A DNA stretch of 64,000 nucleotides, from assembly GCA_032615215.1 (NCBI GenBank), contig CP128433.1, positions 2,563,501 through 2,627,500 on the forward strand, written 5' to 3'. The stretch is from Microbulbifer sp. MKSA007. Its GTDB lineage: Bacteria; Pseudomonadota; Gammaproteobacteria; Pseudomonadales; Cellvibrionaceae. How positions within the stretch are numbered: the first letter of the stretch is position 1; each line of letters begins with the position of its first letter. Shown piece after piece: positions 25,184 to 34,553 of the stretch. A model generated the notes under the pieces. The model was not told the DNA's origin and did no database searches. It was given only the letters and a program-made list of their open reading frames with translations. Made by a program: the position numbers and the translations under genes.

Positions 25184-26014
25184 CTAGCCTAGTCCAGCTA
25201 AGAGATTGAAGTTTTGCCAGATAAAACGAACCCCGATAATACAAAGCAGTAAGGCAAAACACAGCTTTAAGCGCTTAGCAGATATTCGGTGAGCAACGCT
25301 GGCACCAAGCCTGGCAAAGAGCACGCTGGTAAGTACAATTCCCACAAAAGCCGGCCAGTAAATATAACCACTACTCCACTTTGGTAGTAACTGATTGTCC
25401 CACCCTTGCACGGCAAAGCTGATTGAACCAGAAATCGCGATTGGCAGACCAAAGGCAGCAGAGGTTCCGACAGCGAGCTGCATTTTTGTACCGAAGTGCG
25501 ATAAGTAGGGAACCACCAAGGCCCCTCCACCAATACCAAAGATCGCTGCGAGCCAGCCGATTACTCCTCCGGAACAGATCAGGGGTGCTGCCCCGGGTAA
25601 GTGACTGCCATTTTCTTGTGAGGTTGCCGAGGCCAATCCACTTAAGCCCATACGCACGGACATAAATATGGCAAACACGCCAATCAATAGCTGCAACCAA
25701 GCACCAGGTAACAAGTCTGCTGTCACGCCGCCCAGCCAAGACCCCACAAGTATCCCTGGAGTCATAATCCAGAATAGGCGCCAGTCAACGGCACCTTTTG
25801 CGTTATGTGCCCAGACCGAGCTGACTGAAGTCACGATAATGGTCGCTAACGAGGTCCCCACCGCCATATGGGTCAGCACCTGGGGGGAGATACCCGTGGC
25901 AGAAAAAATCAACACCAAAGCAGGCACGATAATCAAGCCCCCACCAATCCCCAAGAGGCCTGCCGCTGTACCCGCGATGGCGCCGAGTAACAAGTAAACA
26001 AATAGCATTTCCAT
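25184..26014 (-). CDS. TauE/SafE-family sulfite exporter-like permease
   Basis: A 276-residue inner-membrane protein with eight hydrophobic segments and two copies of the family motif, GLLGIGGGLIIVPALVLIF near the N-terminus and AIFGIGGGALVVPYL in the middle. The family moves organosulfur or other small anions; the true substrate is unknown. The length is typical. It starts at ATG 26014, alone on the minus strand, with long empty stretches on both sides. Confidence 0.88.
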   Translation of the reverse strand: MEMLFVYLLLGAIAGTAAGLLGIGGGLIIVPALVLIFSATGISPQVLTHMAVGTSLATIIVTSVSSVWAHNAKGAVDWRLFWIMTPGILVGSWLGGVTADLLPGAWLQLLIGVFAIFMSVRMGLSGLASATSQENGSHLPGAAPLICSGGVIGWLAAIFGIGGGALVVPYLSHFGTKMQLAVGTSAAFGLPIAISGSISFAVQGWDNQLLPKWSSGYIYWPAFVGIVLTSVLFARLGASVAHRISAKRLKLCFALLLCIIGVRFIWQNFNLLAGLG

Positions 26015-26641
26015 AGTGCAATAGTCTAGTCACTTTTGAAGCTAACCAAACACACTGAATCGAGCTGTTTGATACATTAAATTGCTTTTTATGATTTTTG
26101 GGATCCAGTTAACTGACGCATTCAAAAATGTATTCGAACGTCCATTAAAAAATGGAGGAAGGTGCATCGGTAGGATTCGCACCTGTCAAGTTTGAGCTCT
26201 AGACGGGGCTTATATTGGACTGTATAGGTGCGGTATTAAGCTGGCACTTGAGCTAGATCAGCAAGCTATTTACTTATTTTCAGGCCTCATTACCACTGAT
26301 CGGTGTTTAGCCTAAAAGGCATCGAAATCACTGGTTTTTTTTGGCATTTGATGAAATTCACCTTACTTGTTTATTTGTGTGGTTAGACCTGAGAAAGCAA
26401 GGGAATCATAACTATCAGTATTTTACCAGGATCACAAAATATACTTGCCTGTCCGGACTTAAAGGAAATTGAAGTTTCCTTATCTGCATAATTCAAAATA
26501 CGTTTCAGGCTAGAGCAAAGACGACTTATTGCACCAAATAATGGTTGCTTTAAGCATTGCAAAATTTACCTTTCATATTCTTTGCATGATTCACAAATAG
26601 AATCAGCAATGTAATATGTAATATTGTGGTAAGGACAAACT
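26015..26641. other. Intergenic region, no gene seen
   Basis: About 620 AT-rich bases between the divergent TauE and C58 genes. Promoters for both must be here. Only the ribosome site TAAGGAC before 26642 is clear. The low GC, like that of the following gene, may indicate acquired DNA. Confidence 0.3.
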
Positions 26642-27337
26642 ATGCCAAATGATGCTGGAGCCTCCAATTTTGGAGGTCAGAAAACTTGGAGTTTCAACCA
26701 GGGCAATTACAATAGTATGCTTAAAAAGCACCCAAATTCTAAGGGCGGAATTTGTGAAGCTCTAGCGGTAAGTTGGATTAGTAAGGGGCTTCAATCTGGT
26801 CTTCAGGATGCATTGTCTACAGGAGGAGACGTTGACAAAACGAAAGTGGCAGTAGTTGCTCAACGTTTTGCCTCCATGTATCGATTCAAATTTAAAGATG
26901 GAACTGAGGGAGATCCACTAAAGGGTTTCCAAATGATAAAAGAATCCCAAAAGTATTTGGAGTCTCAAGGCTTCAAGCATATAACTCATGTAGGGAAGGC
27001 CTCAAAACAAAAAGACAAGGTTGGAAATCCCCCTTTAAAAGAACAATTTTCCATTGTGTTTGACGGCATTGAAGCAGAACAATGCTTTACCCAGCAGACA
27101 CAAACAATTTATAGCATGTTAAGGTTTTCTGGGGCTAAGTGGGCACATGCAACAGCATTCAGGATTGAGCCCACTGCAGATAAAACCACATATTATTTTG
27201 ACCCTAATGCGGGTGAGTTCAAATTCTTAAAATTTGCACAGTTTCGAAAGTGGTATGAAAATTACCATAGCAGCAACAGATTATACCGGACATCCGCAAC
27301 GATAGGGTTTCAGTTGTTGGCTCACAATGATCGCTAA
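26642..27337 (+). CDS. YopT-type cysteine protease (peptidase C58), candidate effector
   Basis: A 231-residue protein with the full C58 triad in the right order: Cys 38 in GGICEALAVSWI, His 169 in KWAHATAFRI and Asp 187 in YYFDPNAGEFKF. Family members (YopT, AvrPphB, HopN1) are toxins or secreted effectors that cut host proteins or autoprocess. No N-terminal signal peptide is visible. The N-terminal PNDAGASNFGGQKTWSFNQG is polar and could be a secretion signal, which is an inference. The ribosome site AAGGAC is well placed. There is no adjacent chaperone, immunity or secretion gene. AT-rich, isolated between two gene-free stretches, as for a horizontally acquired gene. Confidence 0.8.
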   Translation: MPNDAGASNFGGQKTWSFNQGNYNSMLKKHPNSKGGICEALAVSWISKGLQSGLQDALSTGGDVDKTKVAVVAQRFASMYRFKFKDGTEGDPLKGFQMIKESQKYLESQGFKHITHVGKASKQKDKVGNPPLKEQFSIVFDGIEAEQCFTQQTQTIYSMLRFSGAKWAHATAFRIEPTADKTTYYFDPNAGEFKFLKFAQFRKWYENYHSSNRLYRTSATIGFQLLAHNDR

Positions 27338-28189
27338 CTTGCACAAATGGTCTTTCCGTTAAAGCCTATTGATACAGAAAATAGTATTAAAAATAATAAC
27401 CACCAATAGCTCAAGAAATATATATTTATACCTTGATAATCAGCGCCATCCCCATAAATGAAACCTAAAAGATAGTGAAGAGCACACATCTATTTAGCGG
27501 GCACTGAAGCGACTGGGGCGCGCTGAATATCAAGGTATGAGGCCATTGATGATCAGTAACCTCAATTTATGTTGCTACTACAATGAAAGTGATGAAAAGC
27601 ATGAACGCTTGGCAATCAGTATTTGAGCAACAAGGTGTAGCTATCTCACGATTTTTATTGGCGCCACCTAGCCTTTATGGAGTTGGCATCAATATGGGGC
27701 TTCAGCCTGGCTTAGGGTAAGGCTAAAAACTTGTAACAGTAAAGCCTCACCATCTAAGGTTGAATATTGATCGCTCCCTTCATTATCTCTAAGTGAGGAT
27801 AAGGCAATCTTAAAGAGTTGTAGGCCCACTTTCGCAGCTTGGTATACCAATTTTCTAGATGGTGAAAATTATCATCGGATAAGGCTTCGTTAGCTTTAAA
27901 TTTAATAAATTAACTTGATTAAATATGCGTCTTGCGATAACTCTTTCAGGAATCTATGGGCGTGTAGTTTGCTTTAATTATTACTTAGATACGGATCCCA
28001 GGACAAACACATTTGTGTTAAGAGTTGTCGGCTGATAGTCACTGCTTGTATTAAATTTTTCTACGTCTTCTTTATGCTAAGTTACTAAAAGGAAACTCTT
28101 GAAGTAATTGGGGCCATAAGATGAGTTGACCAAATTTAAATGATATGTGATCGATTTAAGTGGCAAACCCTCCCTTTTAAGGTGATATC
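27338..28189. other. Long gene-free stretch
   Basis: About 850 bases with no ORF of coding character on either strand. Nothing in it matches the repeats elsewhere in this window by eye. TAAGGTGAT just before 28190 is the ribosome site for the next gene. Confidence 0.3.
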
Positions 28190-29335
28190 GTGGCTGATAA
28201 ATCCAACTTTCTGTCCAGACTATTCACGCCGATTGAAGCGCCAGAGAGCTTTGTCCAGCAGCACTTAAAAGGTTATGGCAGTGTATCTACTCTGCTTATA
28301 AATGTTGTCACTAGAAGTGACCAGCGCGAAATTACTGATTGTCTAGACAAGCTCTATGACTTAGTTGCATTGACTACCGCGCCTCACCCAAAACGCTTTT
28401 ACTTAGAAAAGATAGAGGCGCTGAGGAAAGAGCTGACAGGTGCCGTTGGAAGGAAGGTCCTATATAAGAGGTTGGAGGTCGAAAAGATCCCCTTCTACAT
28501 CCACTTTGATAGCACGTCTGTATGCTTTATAGCAAATCATGATTTTTTTTCCGGTTACACTGGCCTGCTCTTTTCTAAATATGCCAATTGCTTGTTGAAG
28601 AAAGATCAGGAGAAGTCAGATGCATATTACTCTTCAATAATACATATATACAAGGGTAATGGGCAATACTCGAATTTTCACCGAGTTATAGGGCTGGCCC
28701 AAGCTATATTTATAGGTTTAAGTCTGAGAATGTTTAATAGGAAGGAGAACAAGCCAAATCCATTTCTCTTGGAGGGAAAGGGTTGTATAAAAGGAGATCT
28801 CGATGACATCGTGTTGGTGTCAGCTAAAGTTGAATCTAGCGAGATATCTTTCGAAAATGTTTTGAAATCTTTTATAGATAATTTTGTCAGTACTTTCGAA
28901 AGACAGCGAGCAAATATATTGATTACCCAAGAGTTCATTCACAATATTCCGGATCAGGGTGAAAGACTGGCTGGGGTAGGAAATACGGCGTCTGGTTTCT
29001 ATTTTTCTCTAAATGAACTCTCTAGGTATCAAATATACCTATTAAAAAGGTACCATATTGCATATTATGCAATGGTGCTCCTCAACCTGTTAAAAGTTGA
29101 GAAGCAAGTTACATCAAGTATTAACGAAGACTTTACATTTAGTTATTTGCCTGCTCGAGAGGTCGACTGTATTGCGACCTATTCAATCACAAGAGATGCA
29201 CTGGTTTTTGTTATTAGTAAAGCTTCTGATGGTTATCATATTGAGGTTGCTGTTAATGAGGCTATTTTCTCTCTTGATAAGGTTGTTCTGTTTCTGAAAT
29301 CTTTCTCTAGTGAGATTGAACTATCAGATATCTGA
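28190..29335 (+). CDS. Acyltransferase-like protein with altered HxxxDG motif
   Basis: A 381-residue soluble protein starting at GTG 28190 (TAAGGTGAT upstream). Around residue 117 it has CFIANHDFFSGYTGLLF, which resembles the HHxxxDG region of chloramphenicol-acetyltransferase-fold enzymes but has Ser in place of Asp. GNTASGFYFSLNELSR and a two-domain length also fit that fold weakly. It may be a divergent relative of the condensation-type proteins at 12087 and 14729, or unrelated. The next gene is a convergent glycosyltransferase. Function not assigned. Confidence 0.5.
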   Translation: MADKSNFLSRLFTPIEAPESFVQQHLKGYGSVSTLLINVVTRSDQREITDCLDKLYDLVALTTAPHPKRFYLEKIEALRKELTGAVGRKVLYKRLEVEKIPFYIHFDSTSVCFIANHDFFSGYTGLLFSKYANCLLKKDQEKSDAYYSSIIHIYKGNGQYSNFHRVIGLAQAIFIGLSLRMFNRKENKPNPFLLEGKGCIKGDLDDIVLVSAKVESSEISFENVLKSFIDNFVSTFERQRANILITQEFIHNIPDQGERLAGVGNTASGFYFSLNELSRYQIYLLKRYHIAYYAMVLLNLLKVEKQVTSSINEDFTFSYLPAREVDCIATYSITRDALVFVISKASDGYHIEVAVNEAIFSLDKVVLFLKSFSSEIELSDI

Positions 29336-29398
29336 TAGACGCTTGAAAAACTTATACTAATATTTAGGTGCGTTTAAGTTGGTCACTCATGTCAATTG

Positions 29399-30271
29399 CT
29401 AGCTTGCAGTAGTTGTTAGCCCAAATCGTTTGAATTCGCGATTACTAAACTCATAATAACCGGAAATCCTCTTGCAGATATATTGATAGTTTGGGTTGCT
29501 CAAATCTTTAATTTTGTTCTTCTTGCCATTGATTGTCTCTGTTAACTTTATGTTGTCCTGGTGGTAGACAATGGCTTCTTCCATAAAAATTGGCTGTACT
29601 TTGAGCTCATTGATAACTCGATAAGCCAGGTCTATGTCATCGTAACCCCAGGTTCCATCGTATTTTTCATCGAAAAAACCAACCTTGATGACATCCTGCC
29701 TTTTAAACACCATATTGCAGCCATAAAAGTGCCCCCAGGGGTGTTCTGTATTGGGTAATTGCTCTATTTTCCCTAGGCGCCTATCTTTACTGAGTCCATA
29801 ATTTGATGGGCTATTAAATCTAGGGCATGCGTCAAGGTACTTGCCGTCGCCGTCCATTTCTGCTGGGACAATATCTTTAGAGTGAATAAACTCCCTTATC
29901 CCGGTCATGCAGATACTAGGCCCATAATCATTGATTATTTTTTGAATCTCTGCCAGATAGTTCGGGGCGGGGATACAGTCACTATCTGTAAATATACACC
30001 ACCCGTGTCTAGCAATTTTTACACCTAAGTTTCGCGCCGAGTTTAGTGCGAATGGGTCTGGTAATTGAGGTCTGAATAGTAAAGTTAAAGTAAGGTGGTT
30101 CTTAAACTGGTTGTAACATGACAGGATGTTGGGATCTTTTGAGTTGTTATCGACAATAATGATTTCAAAATTTTCCTTTGGATAGGTTTGTAAAGTGTAG
30201 CCTTGTAATAGGTTATACAGAAGGTCAGAATCATTGTAGCATGGCATAATAATACTGAATCGATCGGACAT
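29399..30271 (-). CDS. Family 2 glycosyltransferase
   Basis: A 290-residue GT-A fold enzyme. Motifs are FSIIMPCYNDSDLLYNLL at the N-terminus, EIIIVDNNSKD, the metal-binding DXD as FTDSDCIPAP, and the acceptor-side GTWGYDDIDLAYR. It transfers a sugar from a nucleotide sugar to an unknown acceptor. No membrane segment, so cytoplasmic. It is not in a polysaccharide cluster here: the flanking gene is convergent and a MITE lies upstream. The start is ATG 30271. Confidence 0.85.
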   Translation of the reverse strand: MSDRFSIIMPCYNDSDLLYNLLQGYTLQTYPKENFEIIIVDNNSKDPNILSCYNQFKNHLTLTLLFRPQLPDPFALNSARNLGVKIARHGWCIFTDSDCIPAPNYLAEIQKIINDYGPSICMTGIREFIHSKDIVPAEMDGDGKYLDACPRFNSPSNYGLSKDRRLGKIEQLPNTEHPWGHFYGCNMVFKRQDVIKVGFFDEKYDGTWGYDDIDLAYRVINELKVQPIFMEEAIVYHQDNIKLTETINGKKNKIKDLSNPNYQYICKRISGYYEFSNREFKRFGLTTTAS

Positions 30272-30516
30272 GCACCTAAACTTCCTGTTGTCTATAGCTC
30301 AAAATCATTTTAAGTGAATCAGGTGGAATATAAGGTAAGCGATAAATCGAATCCCCTTAACTTGGCGACTGGATTGATCGGCTATCAAACCTGATCCTTG
30401 CATTTTAGAGTACTTAGAAGTTTTAGCACTTTTGATAGTGAATATGAGGATTATTGGCAGGGTATATCTTTGTGCAGCTCACTTGGACATTTGCAGGTGA
30501 AATAGTGGAAAGCTAG

Positions 30517-30779
30517 GGAGCCTCTGAATAACTCCGTGATGCCTCTGGCATGCAGAGCGGTTCACAATCAAGGCGCGGCTTCGCAGGAATGTCTAGGCCT
30601 TTCAAGAAGTCGCAACGCGGAGTGTGAATCGCTCTGCAAGCCCCGAAGGGCGGGCCTTGAAGGCCGCATCTGCTGCGTTGCAGCTCTTGCAAAGGGCTAC
30701 GGCCATTCGCGGCGAGCTGCGCCTAACATCTGCAGCCTTCAAGACCCGCAGAGGTATTGCGTAGTTATTCAGAGGCTCC
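30517..30779. mobile_element. MITE with IS5-type ends (263 bp)
   Basis: Terminal inverted repeats GGAGCCTCTGAATAACT at the left and its complement at the right extend imperfectly to about 30 bp. They are flanked by CTAG on both sides (30513-30516, 30780-30783), which matches the YTAR target duplication of many IS5-family elements. Inside, GCAGAGCGGTTCACA and TGTGAATCGCTCTGC form another inverted pair, and CTGCAGCCTTCAAG has partners, so transcripts would be highly folded. There is no transposase. The IS5 relic at 60638 has similar end sequence (CCTCTGATTAAT) and could be a relative. Confidence 0.75.
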
Positions 30780-30783
30780 CTAG

Positions 30784-31084
30784 AGCAATAGTCTGCCATG
30801 TTATTTGACTTCTTGGTAAAGCTACCTCCTTTCAATTCATAAACTGGAACATCGAATCTCATTATATAGGGCGATATAATTAAGGCTTTTAACTTGCTCT
30901 AGTCTTTAGGGGGGTAAATGTCGAGAAGTGAATATTCAGGTCAATTTATTGCTCTTGGAAGGAGGAAATACCTGTTAGGGATCAGCTTGTTAATTACATC
31001 TCATGCGATAGACCGGAAGTATTGGGTGGAATTTTAACTTACCCAATAGTTTGTGTTGAATTACACGGGGGAACCTTTGAGTAA
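30784..31084. other. Intergenic region upstream of the hydrolase
   Basis: About 300 bases between the MITE and the broken alpha/beta hydrolase gene; no ORF or repeat supported. GGGGGAACCTTTGAGTAA before 31085 gives a possible ribosome binding region. Confidence 0.3.
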
Positions 31085-31928
31085 ATGATTGAGGCTCAGC
31101 AAATCCCCACTAACGATGGGATAGTGCTTGGTGGAAGGCTATTCTCGCCGAGTGAGGTGCCCAAAGCCGGCATCATTATTAATTCTGCTATGGCGGTTAA
31201 GCAGAGCTACTATCGGGATTTTGCTTGTTTCTTAGCCCGGAATGGCTATTTGGTTCTTACTTATGATTACCGAGGTATCGGAAAGTCCGCTATCGAGAGT
31301 CAAAGGGACAAACGGCTGACCTTAAGAGCCTGGGGGAGAGAGATTTGGCGGCAGTGATTGACTGGTGTAGCAAACGAGCTAAAAGCTTGGAGTGGCACTG
31401 CATTTGCCATAGTGTCGGTGGTCAAATTGTAGGTCTTGCATCAAATAACACCCGATTTGCGAGTGTGTATTGTGTTTCTTCTCAGAGCGGTTATTGGGGG
31501 CACTGGGATGCAAGGTATCAGCCAAAGCTGTTGTTTGGATGGTACTGCGCATTTCCTTTGCTATCGAATGTTTTGGGGTGGGTGCCTGGAGTACTTTGGG
31601 GGGAGAGAACCTACCTGCAGGAATAGCTCGTGAATGGGCTTACTGGGCTCGACATAAGGATTACGTTGTCGATCAGCATGGTCGGCCGATTCGTGAGGGA
31701 TTCGAGCGCTTGCAGTGTGATATGAAGTTCCTGCTAATAGATGACGATAAGGACTTTGCACCAGAGAAGGCTGTCTACGCATTGCGAGATTTTTACTGTA
31801 ATGCGAATACAGATATTGAGGTGATTCAAACCAGCTCTATTGGAAAGACATCAATAGGCCACTTTGGGTTTTTCCGAAAGGAGTTCAAGGAGAGTCTTTG
31901 GCGGAACGTATTAGGTTGGCTGGACTAG
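31085..31928 (+). pseudogene. Alpha/beta hydrolase, broken by two 1-base losses
   Basis: Three overlapping frames rebuild one hydrolase of about 280 residues. Frame 1 (from ATG 31085) has YDYRGIGKS, frame 2 has the nucleophile elbow CHSVGGQIVGL, and frame 3 (to 31928) has the Asp-region FLLIDDDKDFAPEKAV and a late His in GKTSIGHFGFFR. Both breaks fall in G runs: 31332-31336 (five G; six would read LRAWGERDLAAVIDW) and 31598-31603 (six G; seven would read VLWGGENLPAGIAREW). The catalytic Ser-Asp-His are all present, so the protein would be complete if the runs are miscalled. Substrate unknown. Confidence 0.85.
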
Positions 31929-32002
31929 TCCCTCCTGGCGTTGATACGCCCTCGTATCAGAAATGATGCCTTTTTAAGCAACTCGAGTCTGTGGTCGTTA
32001 GC

Positions 32003-32890
32003 ATGGAAAGACAAGTACTGTGTAGAGGCTTACAAGAACCAGAAGGGCCCATCTGTCTGCCTGATGGCCGCATTTATGTCACTGAAATGGCATCTGGACG
32101 GCACTGTATAAGCCGTATTGACTTGCAGGGTCAATATCAACAAATAGGCTATCCTGCTCGGCGACCTAATGGCATGGCAATCGATGGGTATGACAATTTA
32201 TGGATTGCAGATGGAGGGGGTAAGCAGCTTGTTCGCATGGGGCTAAATGGGGATCTTATTGAATCTTATGACGGACCAGAAGATCAGCCCTACTTATGGC
32301 CCAATGATCTGGTTTTTGGTGAAAATGGCTTACTTTACATAACCGACTCCGGGATTGACCCGGATATTTTTGTTCAGGGGCAGGTGATTCGAGCTGATTG
32401 CCGATCTTGTCGCTACGATGGACAGGTATTAGAGATAGATCCTCGCAATGGAGATGTTTTGCGACAGCTTGATTCCGGATTACGTTTTCCCAACGGTATT
32501 GCCATTGATGATCGGGGCCAGCTGTATGTAGGGGAGACTATTAGCGGCAATATCTACCGCTACGATCTCGCTTCGTTAACGCACCCCAAGCGGGAGCTTT
32601 TCGGCAATGTGGTTGTTGGGGCGCCAGAGGGGTTTGTAGGGCCAGATGGGATGGCTTTCGGTAGCGACGGGCGATTATATTGTGCAGTTTTTGGTCAAGG
32701 TGACGTGACCGTTCTTGATGGTGAGGGAAGTGTGGCCGAACGTATACCCACCTGTGGTAAGCGTCCCACGAATATAGCCTTTTGCGAAGACTCGAGAGGT
32801 GGGGCGGTAGTAACGATTCTGGATGCAGGGTGCTTAGAGTGGGTAGGAATACCGTGCCGTGGTAGGCAGCTATATCGCCCAAAGATATAG
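32003..32890 (+). CDS. SMP-30/gluconolactonase-like beta-propeller
   Basis: A 295-residue protein with repeated propeller blades: LQEPEGPICLPDGRIYVTEM, YPARRPNGMAIDGYDNLWIA, WPNDLVFGENGLLYITDSG, LRFPNGIAIDDRGQLYVGET and VGPDGMAFGSDGRLYCAVFG. The metal-ligand Glu, Asn and Asp positions of the SMP-30/GRL family are visible (EGP, NDL, NGIAID). It probably hydrolyses a lactone. GTG 31991 is an earlier possible start; I prefer ATG 32003. It follows the hydrolase gene on the same strand with 75 bases between. Confidence 0.8.
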   Translation: MERQVLCRGLQEPEGPICLPDGRIYVTEMASGRHCISRIDLQGQYQQIGYPARRPNGMAIDGYDNLWIADGGGKQLVRMGLNGDLIESYDGPEDQPYLWPNDLVFGENGLLYITDSGIDPDIFVQGQVIRADCRSCRYDGQVLEIDPRNGDVLRQLDSGLRFPNGIAIDDRGQLYVGETISGNIYRYDLASLTHPKRELFGNVVVGAPEGFVGPDGMAFGSDGRLYCAVFGQGDVTVLDGEGSVAERIPTCGKRPTNIAFCEDSRGGAVVTILDAGCLEWVGIPCRGRQLYRPKI

Positions 32891-32949
32891 ACTGAGTGGA
32901 TTGTCTACCTAATGATATTGTTTAGGGCCAAATAAAAGCAGCTTCAACG

Positions 32950-33342
32950 TCAGTTTTTAGATTTCTGTTGTATATAGTTGCGCCATCCATGAAATTGGGA
33001 AATGTCTTCTTGTTGCTGAGTCAAATAGTTTTCTCCTAATATCCCTAAAACTTGCCCGCCATTTTCTAAGACTACTTTACCCAAAGTTAGTCCCGTTGCC
33101 TCTAAATTAAGCACTTCAATTAAGTTGGTCTTGGGTAAGGACCAAATTTCAACGTTGAACCATGTTCCACCTGTGCGCACTCTCTGCATCGAAGGATATT
33201 CGCCTTTGATTGCCCACATCCGGTAAATGGCTTCTGTTTTAGCCTCCCTGACAAATGTTGCATTGTTTTGTATTAAGTTTTTATCTAACGCCAGGCCACG
33301 CATCAATGGTCCATTTACTGCGACTTCTGTATGTGTACTCAT
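32950..33342 (-). CDS. Allophanate hydrolase C-terminal-like protein, no signal peptide
   Basis: A 130-residue protein of the AtzF C-terminal/AGGCT-like fold: VAVNGPLMRGLALDKNLIQN, TFVREAKTEAIYRMWAI, then GKVVLENGGQVLGILGENYL. Stand-alone members are often annotated as gamma-glutamylcyclotransferase-like. It has no export signal, unlike its paralogue immediately upstream at 33377, with which it shares most of its length. The gap between them is 34 bases, so they are probably one operon with the exported copy first. Confidence 0.75.
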   Translation of the reverse strand: MSTHTEVAVNGPLMRGLALDKNLIQNNATFVREAKTEAIYRMWAIKGEYPSMQRVRTGGTWFNVEIWSLPKTNLIEVLNLEATGLTLGKVVLENGGQVLGILGENYLTQQQEDISQFHGWRNYIQQKSKN

Positions 33343-33376
33343 TTCGATTGTCTAAATCAAATATTTGATATTAGTG

Positions 33377-33838
33377 CTACTGACCGGTTTTATTACTACT
33401 CATACTCTCCGCATAAGCTCGCCAGCCATGCCACTTGGATATATCTTTCTGGTTTTGGACAATATAGTTTTCACCCAGTATGCCTAATACTTGTGTTCCA
33501 TCCGCTAAAGCAACTTTACCTAAAACTAACCCTTTGGCCTCCTCCTCTAATAGATTGACCAAGTTGGCTTGCGGAATCGACCAGATCTCCAGTGTAATCC
33601 ATGTGCCGCCGTTGAGAACTCTTTCCATTGCGGGGTATTTGTCTCCAATTGACCACATGCGATAGATCGACGCCGTTTTAGCCTCTCGTACAAAAGTGGC
33701 ATGGTTTTTAAGCATATGTTTTTCGAGGGCGAATCCACGCATTAGCGTGCCATTAACTGCGACGTCAATAGATTCAGCATTCGCTAGTGACACCAATACC
33801 ATTAAACTAGCAGCAATATATCTGAGTATCCTGAGCAT
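33377..33838 (-). CDS. Allophanate hydrolase C-terminal-like protein, exported
   Basis: A 153-residue paralogue of the next gene with an N-terminal signal peptide (MLRILRYIAASLMVLVSLAN, then AES as the likely cut site). The body repeats VAVNGTLMRGFALEKHMLKN, TFVREAKTASIYRMWSI and GTQVLGILGENYI. An exported and a cytosolic form side by side is unusual for this family. Function unknown. Confidence 0.75.
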   Translation of the reverse strand: MLRILRYIAASLMVLVSLANAESIDVAVNGTLMRGFALEKHMLKNHATFVREAKTASIYRMWSIGDKYPAMERVLNGGTWITLEIWSIPQANLVNLLEEEAKGLVLGKVALADGTQVLGILGENYIVQNQKDISKWHGWRAYAESMSSNKTGQ

Positions 33839-33986
33839 TTATTTATCTCGAGTTGGCGCCTTATGAATTTAGCTTAGATATGGAGGCAAGAAGACACTAA
33901 ATTATGCTTGTGCCTCCCTTATTATTTTAGAATGCTACCAGAGATATATTTTGTCGTTTATCAATAAAAACCAGTGGAAACATATT

Positions 33987-34553
33987 ATGAACCTGACAGA
34001 TTTGTTATTACCTACATATATACAACTATTGGAAGCCCTTTCTAGTTGGTTGGAAAAGGCAAAAACAGAATTTCCAGAAGATGAGTCTGAAGCCCTCCTT
34101 AAAGCGAGGCTTGCCCCAGATATGTTTCCTTTATCATCCCAAGTGCGGTTTAGTTGTTTACAGGCGCAAGAGGCAATATTTCGATTGAAGCGGTGTGCGC
34201 TTCCAGATTTTCTGGAGCAGTTGGCTCGTGAAGGGCAGAGAGCTGATGAAAACCCCGGGTCCATTTCCGAAGCTCAAGAGCGAATTCGAGAGGCACTGGC
34301 ATTTTTAAGAAGCGTTACGCCAGAAGCAGTGATGGTAGCAGTGGATGAGCCTGTGACGATTAAGCTCCCGAATGGGATGACTTTCGATATGACTAATGAG
34401 CAATATGCCAGGGACTGGGCGCTACCTCAATTTTATTTCCATATCAACACGGCCTATGCAATCTTGAGAGCCCAAGGTGTTTCCTTAGGTAAAGCCGACT
34501 ATGTACAGCACGCTTTTGCTTATCTCAGGCCAGAGATGATTTCAGATTGCTAA
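33987..34553 (+). CDS. DUF1993 family protein
   Basis: A 188-residue protein beginning MNLTDLLLPTYIQLLEALSS WLEKAK, the usual start of DUF1993 (a four-helix, DinB-like fold), with DEPVTIKLPNGMTFDMT and LPQFYFHINTAYAILRAQG later. I chose ATG 33987 because family members begin here; the upstream in-frame TTG 33951 adds nothing similar. Function is unknown in the family. It is divergent from the exported AGGCT-like gene, with a shared promoter region of about 150 bases. Confidence 0.8.
   Translation: MNLTDLLLPTYIQLLEALSSWLEKAKTEFPEDESEALLKARLAPDMFPLSSQVRFSCLQAQEAIFRLKRCALPDFLEQLAREGQRADENPGSISEAQERIREALAFLRSVTPEAVMVAVDEPVTIKLPNGMTFDMTNEQYARDWALPQFYFHINTAYAILRAQGVSLGKADYVQHAFAYLRPEMISDC

Noticed and set aside
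30536..30862. Open frames of 86-90 codons in the MITE
   Set aside because: They arise from the GC-rich inverted repeats of the element, overlap on both strands and have no ribosome binding site.
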